From NCBI RefSeq assembly GCF_963664915.1, contig NZ_OY761810.1, positions 62,001-126,000 of the forward strand: a DNA stretch of 64,000 nt, written 5' to 3'. Below are positions 15,494 to 23,489 of the stretch, piece by piece. The DNA is from an uncultured Caproiciproducens sp. GTDB lineage: Bacteria > Bacillota > Clostridia > Oscillospirales > Acutalibacteraceae. Every line of letters starts with the position of its first letter. The first letter of the stretch is position 1. The notes under the pieces were generated by a model. The model searched no databases and was not told the DNA's origin. It saw only the letters and a list, made by a program, of their open reading frames with translations. Made by a program: the position numbers and the translations under genes.

Positions 15494-16987
15494 ATGAATT
15501 TGAAGGTACATTTAATGCATTGTGATACGGATTTTAATTTACAAGCAAAGTCATGTTTTGGAAAAGACACGCTGATTGCTGATCTTGAATTCAGCCGCAT
15601 TATTTCCACTATGGCACAGGGCGATACAATCATACAGGATGTGTGTAATTCCGCCCTGTTCTGCCCGCTTCAAACTGCCAAGGAAATACGCTACCGCCAG
15701 GATGTTCTTCAGGACTGCATTGACAACCCTGAAGTTGTGAGAAAACTTTATGCGGTTACTATTGAAACGATGGAGCGGAAACACGAGTCCTGGTCATGGC
15801 TGTCAACAAGGCAGAATTTATCCAGCAATTTTTCAAGCGCTGTAAACTTATTGAAAATATATACCGAAATGCTGCAGAAAATGCGCAATGTTGCCGGAAT
15901 GAACATGCAAAATTTCCAATCGCAGGGGTTAAGGAACTTCTCATCCATGCTATGGAGCGAACTTGACGATCATTATTTTTCGCAAATTAGTTCTATTCTT
16001 AATGAGCTAAAAGATGGGACGGGGATGTTAATCAGCGCTAAACTCGGTAATTACAATCAGGGCATCAACTATGTCATGCGGCGAAAAGAAAAAACGCATT
16101 TTTGGCGTCACTGGCATTTCGCTCCGTCTTTTACGCTGGCACCCCGTGACGACGCTGGGGCTTCTGATTTGAGCAATCGCCGTGCCCGTGCGATTAACGA
16201 AAGTGTAAATGTACTGGCACAGTCGGCAGAACATGTGGAAAGCTTTTTTTCAATACTCCAGAAAGAACTCGCGTTTTATGTTGGATGCCTTAATTTATAT
16301 GATAAACTTCAAGCTCTCGGTATGCCTGTCTGCATTCCCAAATTGCTCCCCTCTGAATCGGAGAGCCGGGTGTATGATACGCTTTATGATGTGAGTCTTG
16401 CGCTAACAAAGGATTCAAGTGTAATGGGAAATGAGCTTCATGCCGAAGATAAGCGGCTTTATATCATTACAGGAGCGAATCAGGGTGGAAAATCCACTTT
16501 ACTCAGAAGTATAGGTCAGGCACAGCTTTTAATGCAATGCGGGATGTTCGTCGGCGCGGAGAGTTATCAAGCGCCTATACGCAACGGCGTATTTACACAC
16601 TTTAAAAAAGAGGAAGATACTACTATGACAAGTGGTAAACTGGACGAGGAACTTGCCCGTATGAGTGAGGTAGCCAATCATTTAATACCCGGATCTTTGA
16701 TGTTGTTAAATGAATCGTTCGCTGCTACGAATGAACGCGAGGGTTCCGAAATCTGCAGACAGATTACAAAGGCACTCGTAGACAATGGCGTAGAAGTCTT
16801 TTTCGTGACACATCTTTATACTTTCGCAGTTGCTTTTTTAGACATGAAATATTCAAATGTACAGTACCTGAGTGCACAGCGGTTGCAAAATGGAGAACGA
16901 ACCTTCAAAGTTATACCGGGAAAGCCTCTTCAGACAGCTTATGGAGAAGACCTGTATCAGAAAATATTCTGCTCTGAGGCGGTATAA
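15494..16987 (+). CDS. MutS-family ATPase, second gene of second pair
   Basis: 497 residues, paralogous to 5785-7284: start MNLKVHLMHCDTDFNLQAK (GGGAGG upstream supports the ATG at 15494 rather than earlier in-frame codons). Walker A is GANQGGKSTLLRSIGQ near residue 326. Walker B region LMLLNESFAATNEREGSE again has Asn-Glu. The switch strand is FFVTHLYTFA, and the ending YGEDLYQKIF is shared with the paralogue. Gene order within the pair is the same as in the minus-strand pair, suggesting that the two proteins act together. It lies in the Rex-like operon under fluoride control. Confidence 0.85.
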   Translation: MNLKVHLMHCDTDFNLQAKSCFGKDTLIADLEFSRIISTMAQGDTIIQDVCNSALFCPLQTAKEIRYRQDVLQDCIDNPEVVRKLYAVTIETMERKHESWSWLSTRQNLSSNFSSAVNLLKIYTEMLQKMRNVAGMNMQNFQSQGLRNFSSMLWSELDDHYFSQISSILNELKDGTGMLISAKLGNYNQGINYVMRRKEKTHFWRHWHFAPSFTLAPRDDAGASDLSNRRARAINESVNVLAQSAEHVESFFSILQKELAFYVGCLNLYDKLQALGMPVCIPKLLPSESESRVYDTLYDVSLALTKDSSVMGNELHAEDKRLYIITGANQGGKSTLLRSIGQAQLLMQCGMFVGAESYQAPIRNGVFTHFKKEEDTTMTSGKLDEELARMSEVANHLIPGSLMLLNESFAATNEREGSEICRQITKALVDNGVEVFFVTHLYTFAVAFLDMKYSNVQYLSAQRLQNGERTFKVIPGKPLQTAYGEDLYQKIFCSEAV

Positions 16988-17133
16988 TATCGAATAGTTT
17001 CGCGACTATACCCGTACGAAGCTCAATCATAGTATACTAACATCACATCGCATGCAATGATGGCACTAGGTCCTGATAAAAGTGTGGATGAATAAAATGA
17101 ACTCATCCAATGCTTATTAATTGTAAGGTTAGG

Positions 17134-17184
17134 TTGACACCACAGGATAAAAGTCGTATATTCATAAGGTAAGGTTAACATTAC
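17134..17184 (+). promoter_or_regulatory. Promoter and palindromic operator of xre-def
   Basis: TTGACA (17134-17139), 17 bases, TATATT (17157-17162): a near-consensus promoter. Over the expected transcription start lies the palindrome GTAAGGTTAACATTAC (17169-17184). A related half-site GTAAGGTTA (17123-17131) abuts the -35 box. This arrangement suits autorepression by the Xre protein encoded next. Confidence 0.65.
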
Positions 17185-17201
17185 AAAAGGATAGGGATAA
17201 A

Positions 17202-17465
17202 ATGAAAAACAGAATTAAGAAATTGCGAGAAGCATTGGGATTAACACAGGAACAACTGGGGGAACTTGTCGGTACATCACGGCAAGCTATTATTGCAATT
17301 GAAACAGAAAAAAATGAACCGTCGATCTGGATGGCCTACGATATAGCCCAAGTGTTCCACGAACCGATTGAATCTGTTTTTTTATTTGAAGAAAGTGAAA
17401 GAAAATCAAGATCACAGATAAGTAGGAGGGGAAGGCATGGCATTAAGAGAAATCAGAACATTTAA
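17202..17465 (+). CDS. Xre-family helix-turn-helix regulator
   Basis: An 87-residue DNA-binding protein. Residues about 3-62 form a compact HTH_3 domain (IKKLREALGLTQEQLGELVG, then TSRQAIIAIETEKNEPSIWM). The pattern with RQAI-x-x-I-E and EPSIWMAY is that of small YozG/YgzD-type regulators. The tail is basic and overlaps the start of def by 29 bases. GGATAGGGA precedes the ATG. The palindrome in its own promoter suggests it represses this two-gene operon; the signal is unknown. Confidence 0.88.
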   Translation: MKNRIKKLREALGLTQEQLGELVGTSRQAIIAIETEKNEPSIWMAYDIAQVFHEPIESVFLFEESERKSRSQISRRGRHGIKRNQNI

Positions 17466-17889
17466 TGACCCTATCCTCAGAAAAAAGTGTAAAACAGTTG
17501 ATGCCGTTAACAGTAGAATTATCAATATTTTAGATGATATGGCCGAGACGATGTATCACTCAATCGGAGGTGGGTTAGCCGCAAATCAAGTAGGAATACT
17601 ACGTTGCCTTGTTGTAGTTGACGTTGGAGATGGACTCTTAAAGCTTATTAATCCTGAGATCATTTCAACAGAAGGATTACAAATTGTAAACGAGGGCTGC
17701 CTTAGTTTTCCAGATGTATGGGGTGAAGTTAAACGTCCTAAAAAAGTAACCGTGAAATTTAATAATGAAAATGGAGAAACCAAATATATTGACGGAGAAG
17801 GTATATTAGCTCAATGTCTATGCCATGAAATAGATCATCTAAATGGAACCGTATTTATTGATAAAGTGATTGAATTTATTAAACTTTGA
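17437..17889 (+). CDS. def: Peptide deformylase
   Basis: This enzyme removes the N-formyl group from nascent proteins using a metal ion. All three motifs are present: GGGLAANQVG (near residue 45, G-x-G-x-A-A-x-Q), EGCLSFP (near 87, with the Cys metal ligand) and HEIDHLNGTVF (near 130, H-E-x-D-H). The 150-residue length fits the clostridial short form. AGGAGGGG lies 6-7 bases before the ATG. Its location behind an Xre regulator, not beside fmt/priA, suggests an accessory copy. Confidence 0.93.
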   Translation: MALREIRTFNDPILRKKCKTVDAVNSRIINILDDMAETMYHSIGGGLAANQVGILRCLVVVDVGDGLLKLINPEIISTEGLQIVNEGCLSFPDVWGEVKRPKKVTVKFNNENGETKYIDGEGILAQCLCHEIDHLNGTVFIDKVIEFIKL

Positions 17890-18150
17890 TATTACCTTAT
17901 TACTCATTTTATTGCATTAATTTTTATTTATGTGGTAGTCCCAACCTCGCATTATAGCCAGAATTATTATCCTACCGAAATTCCCATTTTTGCTGAGAGA
18001 AGCAATCGTCAACGAAATCATTGGTGAATATAGAGCATAAAGTTCACGAATAGCCGGGTCTTCGGCAAGTCCGAATATGATGCCATGATACAAAATTTTG
18101 GCAAATGGCAGCCTCTTCAACTTTAGCGGGATCAATCTCCTACATATTAT

Positions 18151-19320
18151 TTAACGCGGCATCCAATGCGCCAAGCTGATTATCAATGCCCTCAAGGCCA
18201 ACATGGAGCGTATACACCCACGTGCACAGCCAAGCCATGCAGCCTCACTGTCACTTGAATGGTAAAGCGGCATGCTTTTCAGACTTTCAAACCCACCCCA
18301 TGATACACCGGTTTTAAACACTTGAAGTGAATTGCACAGTTTAAGAGATTGTTCAAATGTGCCGTTCAGCTCAAAGCTGAGCAATCCGCTGCTTCCTTTT
18401 TGCTGCTTCATGATCAGATCATGCTGCGGATGAGATGCAAGGCCCGGATAATTTACTTTTCTGATTTTTGAATTCTTTTCAAGCAATTCAGCAACCTGAA
18501 GCGCCGCCGCTTGATGCGCCTCAAGTCTAACCCTTAATGTACGCATTCCCCGCACAAGGAGCCAGCCCTCCATAGGACCAAGGATACCTCCATACAGTTC
18601 CCTCTCGTTACAGGCTATACGCTGCATCAATTTCGTGTCTTTTGAAATCAGCACACCGGCTATAATGTCGCTGTGTCCTCCAAGGTATTTCGTAGCGGTA
18701 TGCATTACAAAGTCAATGCCCATATCCAAAGGTTTCTGAAATAAGGGCGTACAGTATGAGTTGTCAATAAGTGTTTTAATCTCTCTCGATTTTGCCAGCT
18801 CGGCAATTGCGGAAATATCACAGATGGAAAACACCGCAGTGGTCGGACTTTCGAACATGATTATTTTTGTATTAGGCCTGATCGCTGATTCAATTTCGCC
18901 AATATCGTCACCTTTGACATAAGTAGTCGATATGTTAAATTTAGGCTTGCAATAATTTTCCAGAAACTTTCTGTTGGGTCCGTATATATTTCTAATACAT
19001 ATGATATGATCATTCGCATTGCAAACAGACATAATAGCAGACGTTGTAGCCGCCATCCCCGAGGAGAAGCAAAGTGCCATGCTTCCGTGCTCCAGTGCGG
19101 CAATTTTCTTTTCAGCAATACTGATGGTGGGATTTGATTCCCTGCCATAACAAAAGCTGTCTTCACTGAATCTGTCGAGTAAAGCAAGTTCTTCAATACT
19201 CTTTTGTATGTGAAGTGAATTCATAAATATTGGAGGAATTACTGCACCAAAATATTTTTCATAATCGTCACCTAAATGCGTGATAATCATATCATCATTC
19301 AAAATCAGCACTTCTTTCAA
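18151..19320 (-). CDS. Cys/Met metabolism PLP-dependent enzyme, C-terminal frameshift
   Basis: A fold-type I PLP enzyme of the cystathionine gamma-synthase/methionine gamma-lyase family. Seen: the YGRESNPT opening block, ALCFSSGMAA, the substrate strand TLIDNSYCTP and the PLP lysine in HTATKYLGGHSDIIAG. Near 18206-18212 one base seems lost. The current frame ends SMLALRALIISLAHWMPR, while the next frame reads HVGLEGIDNQLGALDAALNN and stops at 18140, exactly the expected family C-terminus. About 20 residues are therefore scrambled. The start is uncertain: TTG at 19320 or ATG at 19290; neither has a strong ribosome binding site. It lies downstream of the opp operon, so the use of peptide-derived sulfur amino acids is conceivable. 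Confidence 0.78.
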   Translation of the reverse strand: MKEVLILNDDMIITHLGDDYEKYFGAVIPPIFMNSLHIQKSIEELALLDRFSEDSFCYGRESNPTISIAEKKIAALEHGSMALCFSSGMAATTSAIMSVCNANDHIICIRNIYGPNRKFLENYCKPKFNISTTYVKGDDIGEIESAIRPNTKIIMFESPTTAVFSICDISAIAELAKSREIKTLIDNSYCTPLFQKPLDMGIDFVMHTATKYLGGHSDIIAGVLISKDTKLMQRIACNERELYGGILGPMEGWLLVRGMRTLRVRLEAHQAAALQVAELLEKNSKIRKVNYPGLASHPQHDLIMKQQKGSSGLLSFELNGTFEQSLKLCNSLQVFKTGVSWGGFESLKSMPLYHSSDSEAAWLGCARGCIRSMLALRALIISLAHWMPR

Positions 19321-19487
19321 AAATTAATATATTAAGATGGATTTTCAAGTTTCTTCTTGTGATTGACGACTCAATCTTTTCCCTGATTGTTTACAGGAAT
19401 TTCTCTTTTTCTCAACGGAGTGCGGCATTCGCCGGTACACCTTGAAAAGTGTCTAAAGCCGCTCGGCGCAACTCTGCGTATTTCCTG

Positions 19488-20468
19488 TTATTGGTTTTTA
19501 CTGAACAAATGGCACGCCACAAAATGGTTTGGTTCCACTTCGCTCAGTTCCGGAGTAACACTGCCGCAAATTTCTTTCGCGTATTTGCAGCGACTCTTAA
19601 ACCGGCAGCCCTGGCCGCAGTTAATTGGGCTCCCGACTTCGCCTTCCAGCGGAATCATTGTTTTTGCCCGTTCAATGTCCGGATCTGGAACCGGGATTGC
19701 TGATAAAAGCGCTTTGGTATACACATGTAACGGGTTTGAATACAGTTCCTCGCTTTTGGCCACTTCTACCAAATGCCCCATGTACATAACGCCAACCCTG
19801 TCAGAAATATGTTTTACCATTGATAAATCATGCGCAATAAAGAGATAAGTCAGCCCCATTTCCTGTTGCAGACGCATTAACAAATTCACTACCTGTGCCT
19901 GTATTGAAACGTCAAGTGCAGAAATAGGCTCGTCACACACAATAAATTCAGGTTCAACAGCGAACGCCCGCGCGATGCCGATACGCTGGCGCTGCCCTCC
20001 GGAAAATTCATGCGGGAAACGGCTCGCATGTTCTTTGTTCAGCCCAACTATATCCAGGAGCTCATATATGCGCTCCTGCCGCGCTGTACCGGGATAAAGT
20101 CCATACACATTCATGCCTTCCGAAATAATGTCCCCAACCGTCATACGAGGATCAAGTGATGCATAGGGATCCTGAAAAATGATCTGGGCTTCTTTCATAA
20201 AGGCTTTTTTTTCACGCTTGCTTTGGTGCACCGGTCTGCCTTTAAAAAACACTTGCCCGCCGGTTGATTCATATAATCCGAGAATTGTGCGACCACAGGT
20301 GGTCTTTCCGCAGCCAGATTCTCCCACAAGGCCAAATGTTTCTCCCTTGTAAATTTCAAAAGAAACGTCATCAACTGCCTTCAGAACCTTTTCCCTGCCA
20401 ACATTGAAATATTTTTTCAAGTGTGTAACTTTGACAAGAGGCTCATTGCCGCTTTGTTTCTCAACCAT
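19488..20468 (-). CDS. oppF: Oligopeptide ABC transporter ATP-binding protein
   Basis: Cytoplasmic ATPase of a peptide importer, 326 residues. Walker [11 protein letters not shown]-loop [17 protein letters not shown], signature [14 protein letters not shown] and Walker [13 protein letters not shown], followed by the C-terminal oligopeptide domain with Cys-rich segment ([20 protein letters not shown]) that in this family can carry an iron-sulfur cluster. It is the last gene of the opp operon and overlaps oppD by 8 bases. The order A-B-C-D-F on one strand matches the classical Opp/Dpp systems. Confidence 0.93.
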   Translation of the reverse strand: MVEKQSGNEPLVKVTHLKKYFNVGREKVLKAVDDVSFEIYKGETFGLVGESGCGKTTCGRTILGLYESTGGQVFFKGRPVHQSKREKKAFMKEAQIIFQDPYASLDPRMTVGDIISEGMNVYGLYPGTARQERIYELLDIVGLNKEHASRFPHEFSGGQRQRIGIARAFAVEPEFIVCDEPISALDVSIQAQVVNLLMRLQQEMGLTYLFIAHDLSMVKHISDRVGVMYMGHLVEVAKSEELYSNPLHVYTKALLSAIPVPDPDIERAKTMIPLEGEVGSPINCGQGCRFKSRCKYAKEICGSVTPELSEVEPNHFVACHLFSKNQ

Positions 20469-21489
20469 GTTTCAGCACACTCCTTACATCATCAAATTCC
20501 AATGCTTCCTTTGCCATAGGATGATGAAGCCAACAGAGCACCCTGTGTGTGGGGGAAATATGGGTGTACTCGGGCTCCATGCCCTGACAGACCTCCATGC
20601 AATGTTTGCAGCGTGTAGAAAAGCCGCATCCCTTTGGAGGCTGAATCAAATCAGGCGGTGTACCGGGAATGGAAACAAGCTGCGATTTATTTTTTACATT
20701 CAGTTTCGGAATAGCATTGAGAAGAGCATAGGTGTACGGATGCATAGGGTTTTTAAAAATTTCGTCTACCGTGCCAAACTCCACAATTCTCCCCGCATAC
20801 ATTACCGCAATATTGTCAGCCATACCGGCTACCACGCCCAGATCATGCGTTATGATCATAATCGCCGTATTGGACTCCCGCTGGATATCCTTGAGCAAAT
20901 GCAGAATCTGCGCCTGAATGGTCACATCCAGCGCGGTTGTCGGCTCGTCCGCAATCAGAAGCTGTGGGTTGCAGGACAGCGCAACGGCAATCACAACACG
21001 CTGCCGCATACCACCTGAAAATTCATACGGGTACGCATTAATACGCTCCTCCGGATTGGGGATGCTGACTTTTTTAAGAAGCTCAATCACCTTTTCTTTT
21101 GCGGCACTATTTGATATTTTTTGATGAGTGCAAATTCCCTCGGCAATTTGCGCCCCTATTTTCATCGTCGGATTTAGGGAAGTCATGGGGTCCTGAAAAA
21201 TCATTCCGGCATCTTTGCCGCGAAAATTTTTCCATTCTTTTTTGTTAAACTTTAAGATGTTTACACCATTATATAAAATTTCACTGTCAGTTGTTATTTC
21301 ACCGGGCGGTGTGGCGACAAGGCCCATAATCGCCTTGGAAGTTACGGTTTTACCGCTTCCCGACTCACCCACAATGGCAAGCGTTTCCCCTTTATTGACT
21401 GCAAATGAAACGCCCCGTACCGCCTGTACTTCGCCGGCATAGGTATGGAACGAAACTTTTAAGTTGTTTACTTCAAGAAGTTTATCCAT
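20461..21489 (-). CDS. oppD: Oligopeptide ABC transporter ATP-binding protein
   Basis: The second ATPase of the importer, 342 residues. Walker A GESGSGKTV, signature FSGGMRQRVVIAVAL, Walker B LLIADEPTTALD, switch IITHDLGVV. The C-terminal oligo_HPY domain holds PPKGCGFSTRCKHCMEVC, again with four Cys. GGAGG precedes the ATG. It forms a heterodimer with OppF in the family. Its gene overlaps oppF and lies 12 bases after oppC. Confidence 0.93.
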   Translation of the reverse strand: MDKLLEVNNLKVSFHTYAGEVQAVRGVSFAVNKGETLAIVGESGSGKTVTSKAIMGLVATPPGEITTDSEILYNGVNILKFNKKEWKNFRGKDAGMIFQDPMTSLNPTMKIGAQIAEGICTHQKISNSAAKEKVIELLKKVSIPNPEERINAYPYEFSGGMRQRVVIAVALSCNPQLLIADEPTTALDVTIQAQILHLLKDIQRESNTAIMIITHDLGVVAGMADNIAVMYAGRIVEFGTVDEIFKNPMHPYTYALLNAIPKLNVKNKSQLVSIPGTPPDLIQPPKGCGFSTRCKHCMEVCQGMEPEYTHISPTHRVLCWLHHPMAKEALEFDDVRSVLKHG

Positions 21490-21501
21490 TTCTTTCCTCC
21501 A

Positions 21502-22425
21502 CTACTGTCTGAGTTTAGGGTCGAATGCATCGCGGAGCCCGTCCCCAAGCAGATTAAACGCTAGCATTGTAAGGCTGATGGCAAGAGCAGGGAAAATCAG
21601 TTCATGAGGGTAATAAGACATCTGCTGCTGTCCCACTGCCGCCATGGCGCCCCAGCTGGTGTCCGGAGGCTGAACACCCATGCCGATAAAGCTTAAAAAC
21701 GCCTCGGAAAAAATAAATCCCGGAATCGCAAAGGTGGTGTTCACAATAATCACGCTGAGGGTATTGGGCAGCAAATGCCTTAAGATGATTTTGATAGAAC
21801 TGACTCCAAGAGCCTTTGCGGCAAGCACATATTCACTTTCTTTCAAGCTGAGTACCTGTCCGCGCACAATACGCGCCAAACCCGTCCAGCTTGTGATACA
21901 AAGGGCTATAATCAGCGAGGTCATACCCTTATCAAGAACAATGGAGACAACAATTACAACAATCATGTAAGGAATTCCGACTAGAATCTCGACAATTCTC
22001 ATCATGGCATCATCCACAATGCCGCCGAAATAGCCGCTGATTCCCCCGTAAAGAACACCGATTAAAAGGGAAACCAGCGTGCCGACCAAGCCAATCGTCA
22101 GCGACACACGGCCGCCTATCCAAAGTCGGGTAAAGATATCGCGCCCGAGATCGTCCAGGCCGAAAATATGATCGAAAGTCGGTCCTTCATTTGTACGCGA
22201 GGTAAGCTGTTCCGTGTAGGAATGTGTGGAAAAGAGCGGTACGAAAATGCACATCAGAACAATAACGATTAGAAAAAACATGCATGTTATAGCAACCTTA
22301 TTCTCTTTCAGCCTGCGCCATGCATCCTGCCAATAGGTAACACTGGGACGGACAACGGCCTCTGATTTTTTCGTATCCAGTTCGACGCGCCTAAACATTG
22401 ATCGATTGATTTGGGAATTATCCAT
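21502..22425 (-). CDS. oppC: Oligopeptide ABC transporter permease
   Basis: Inner-membrane permease, 307 residues. It has an N-terminal cytoplasmic segment with a first helix (VAITCMFFLIVIVLMCIFVP), a long extracellular loop (HIFGLDDLGRDIFTRLWIG, a hallmark of OppC/DppC), and five further helices. The ATPase-contact EAA loop is AKALGVSSIKIILRHLLPNT. Six bases separate it from oppB. Confidence 0.93.
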   Translation of the reverse strand: MDNSQINRSMFRRVELDTKKSEAVVRPSVTYWQDAWRRLKENKVAITCMFFLIVIVLMCIFVPLFSTHSYTEQLTSRTNEGPTFDHIFGLDDLGRDIFTRLWIGGRVSLTIGLVGTLVSLLIGVLYGGISGYFGGIVDDAMMRIVEILVGIPYMIVVIVVSIVLDKGMTSLIIALCITSWTGLARIVRGQVLSLKESEYVLAAKALGVSSIKIILRHLLPNTLSVIIVNTTFAIPGFIFSEAFLSFIGMGVQPPDTSWGAMAAVGQQQMSYYPHELIFPALAISLTMLAFNLLGDGLRDAFDPKLRQ

Positions 22426-22431
22426 AATACG

Positions 22432-23391
22432 TCACCTCTTACTTTTTAAAAGACCTTTTCTAACCCGCGGGTCTACCAAAGTGTACATGATATCCATCAG
22501 CACAATGGAAGCAATAAAAAGGAAAGAAAAGAATACGGTGGTAGCCATAATAACCGGATAATCCCTGCCATTGACACTGTCCACGAAATATCGTCCGAGT
22601 CCGGGGACAGAAAATATTCTTTCAATAACAAAAGAACCGGTCACAATACCCGCAATCTGCGGCGCAACAATTGAAATAATCGGAGTAATACTGTTTTTAA
22701 TGACATGACTGCGGATAATCTGCCAGTCAGACAAGCCCTTCGCCTTCGCGGTAAGAATGTAATCATTGTTCATTACATCGAGAACAGATGACCGCATGAA
22801 ACGGGAATAGGTTGCAAGGCCGCCGATGGCAAGTGCAAGCGTCGGCAGAATTGTGTAACGCATGCCTTCAAAAAAGCCCATTCCCTCTTTTGTCCAACCA
22901 ACAATGGGAAAATATGTACCGCCCAATCCTTTTTGAAGCAGGGCGGCAAAGACAAAGCTTGGGACAGAAACGCCTACAATCGCAATAAAAATCGTAAGAA
23001 AATCGACCCAGGAATTCCGCCGCAAAGCTGCGATAATTCCTAAAATCAGCCCCAGCAAAAGTCCTAGTGCAACCGCTTGCAGCCCAAGGCGCACGGAAGC
23101 TGGGAAGCGTTCTTTAATAATTTGATTTGCCGTCAGCCCCGGGGTTTTATACGATTCGCCAAATTCACCGTGAAGCACTACGTTTTTTAAATATATAACA
23201 TACCGCTCGCCCACAGGCTTGTCAAGACCCCATTTCGCCCTCAGGTTGTTAGCAACAGCCGGAGGCAGGACCTTGGTCTCGGACTGGGCGGGGTCGCCGG
23301 GCAGAGTGTTCATTAAAAAGAAAGTTACCGTCAAAATGACCCACAGGGTAACAATCATATAAACAAGCTTTTTCAGTATATACTTAGCCAT
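22432..23391 (-). CDS. oppB: Oligopeptide ABC transporter permease
   Basis: Inner-membrane permease with six helices, 319 residues from the start at 23391 (MAKYILKKLVYMIVTLW), which has GGGAGG 8 bases upstream. The longer open frame back to 23493 runs through the intergenic hairpin and is unlikely to be translated. Typical OppB features: NTLPGDPAQ after helix 1, the EAA loop AKAKGLSDWQIIRSHVIKNS and the end TLVDPRVRKG. It pairs with OppC to form the channel. Confidence 0.93.
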   Translation of the reverse strand: MAKYILKKLVYMIVTLWVILTVTFFLMNTLPGDPAQSETKVLPPAVANNLRAKWGLDKPVGERYVIYLKNVVLHGEFGESYKTPGLTANQIIKERFPASVRLGLQAVALGLLLGLILGIIAALRRNSWVDFLTIFIAIVGVSVPSFVFAALLQKGLGGTYFPIVGWTKEGMGFFEGMRYTILPTLALAIGGLATYSRFMRSSVLDVMNNDYILTAKAKGLSDWQIIRSHVIKNSITPIISIVAPQIAGIVTGSFVIERIFSVPGLGRYFVDSVNGRDYPVIMATTVFFSFLFIASIVLMDIMYTLVDPRVRKGLLKSKR

Positions 23392-23430
23392 CCTGGACCT
23401 CCCATAGTTTTTATAATTGTATATGCTTTG

Positions 23431-23460
23431 GGCGCGGCTATCTTCTTTGACAGCCGCGCC
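23431..23460 (-). other. Hairpin between oppA and oppB
   Basis: GGCGCGGCT (23431-23439) and AGCCGCGCC (23452-23460) form a perfect 9-base GC stem with a 12-base loop. No T-run follows on the minus strand, so it is more likely an mRNA-stabilising or attenuating element that keeps oppA expression above that of oppBCDF than a full terminator. Confidence 0.6.
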
Positions 23461-23489
23461 GTATAAGCTATAATCAGTTGTGCTGAAAA

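Noticed and set aside
17917-18135. 72-codon minus-strand frame between def and the PLP gene
   Set aside because: Residues such as AEDPAIRELYALYSPMISL look protein-like and another frame upstream reads IDPAKVEEAAICQNF, so a broken regulator gene is possible, but the family is not recognisable and there is no proper start.
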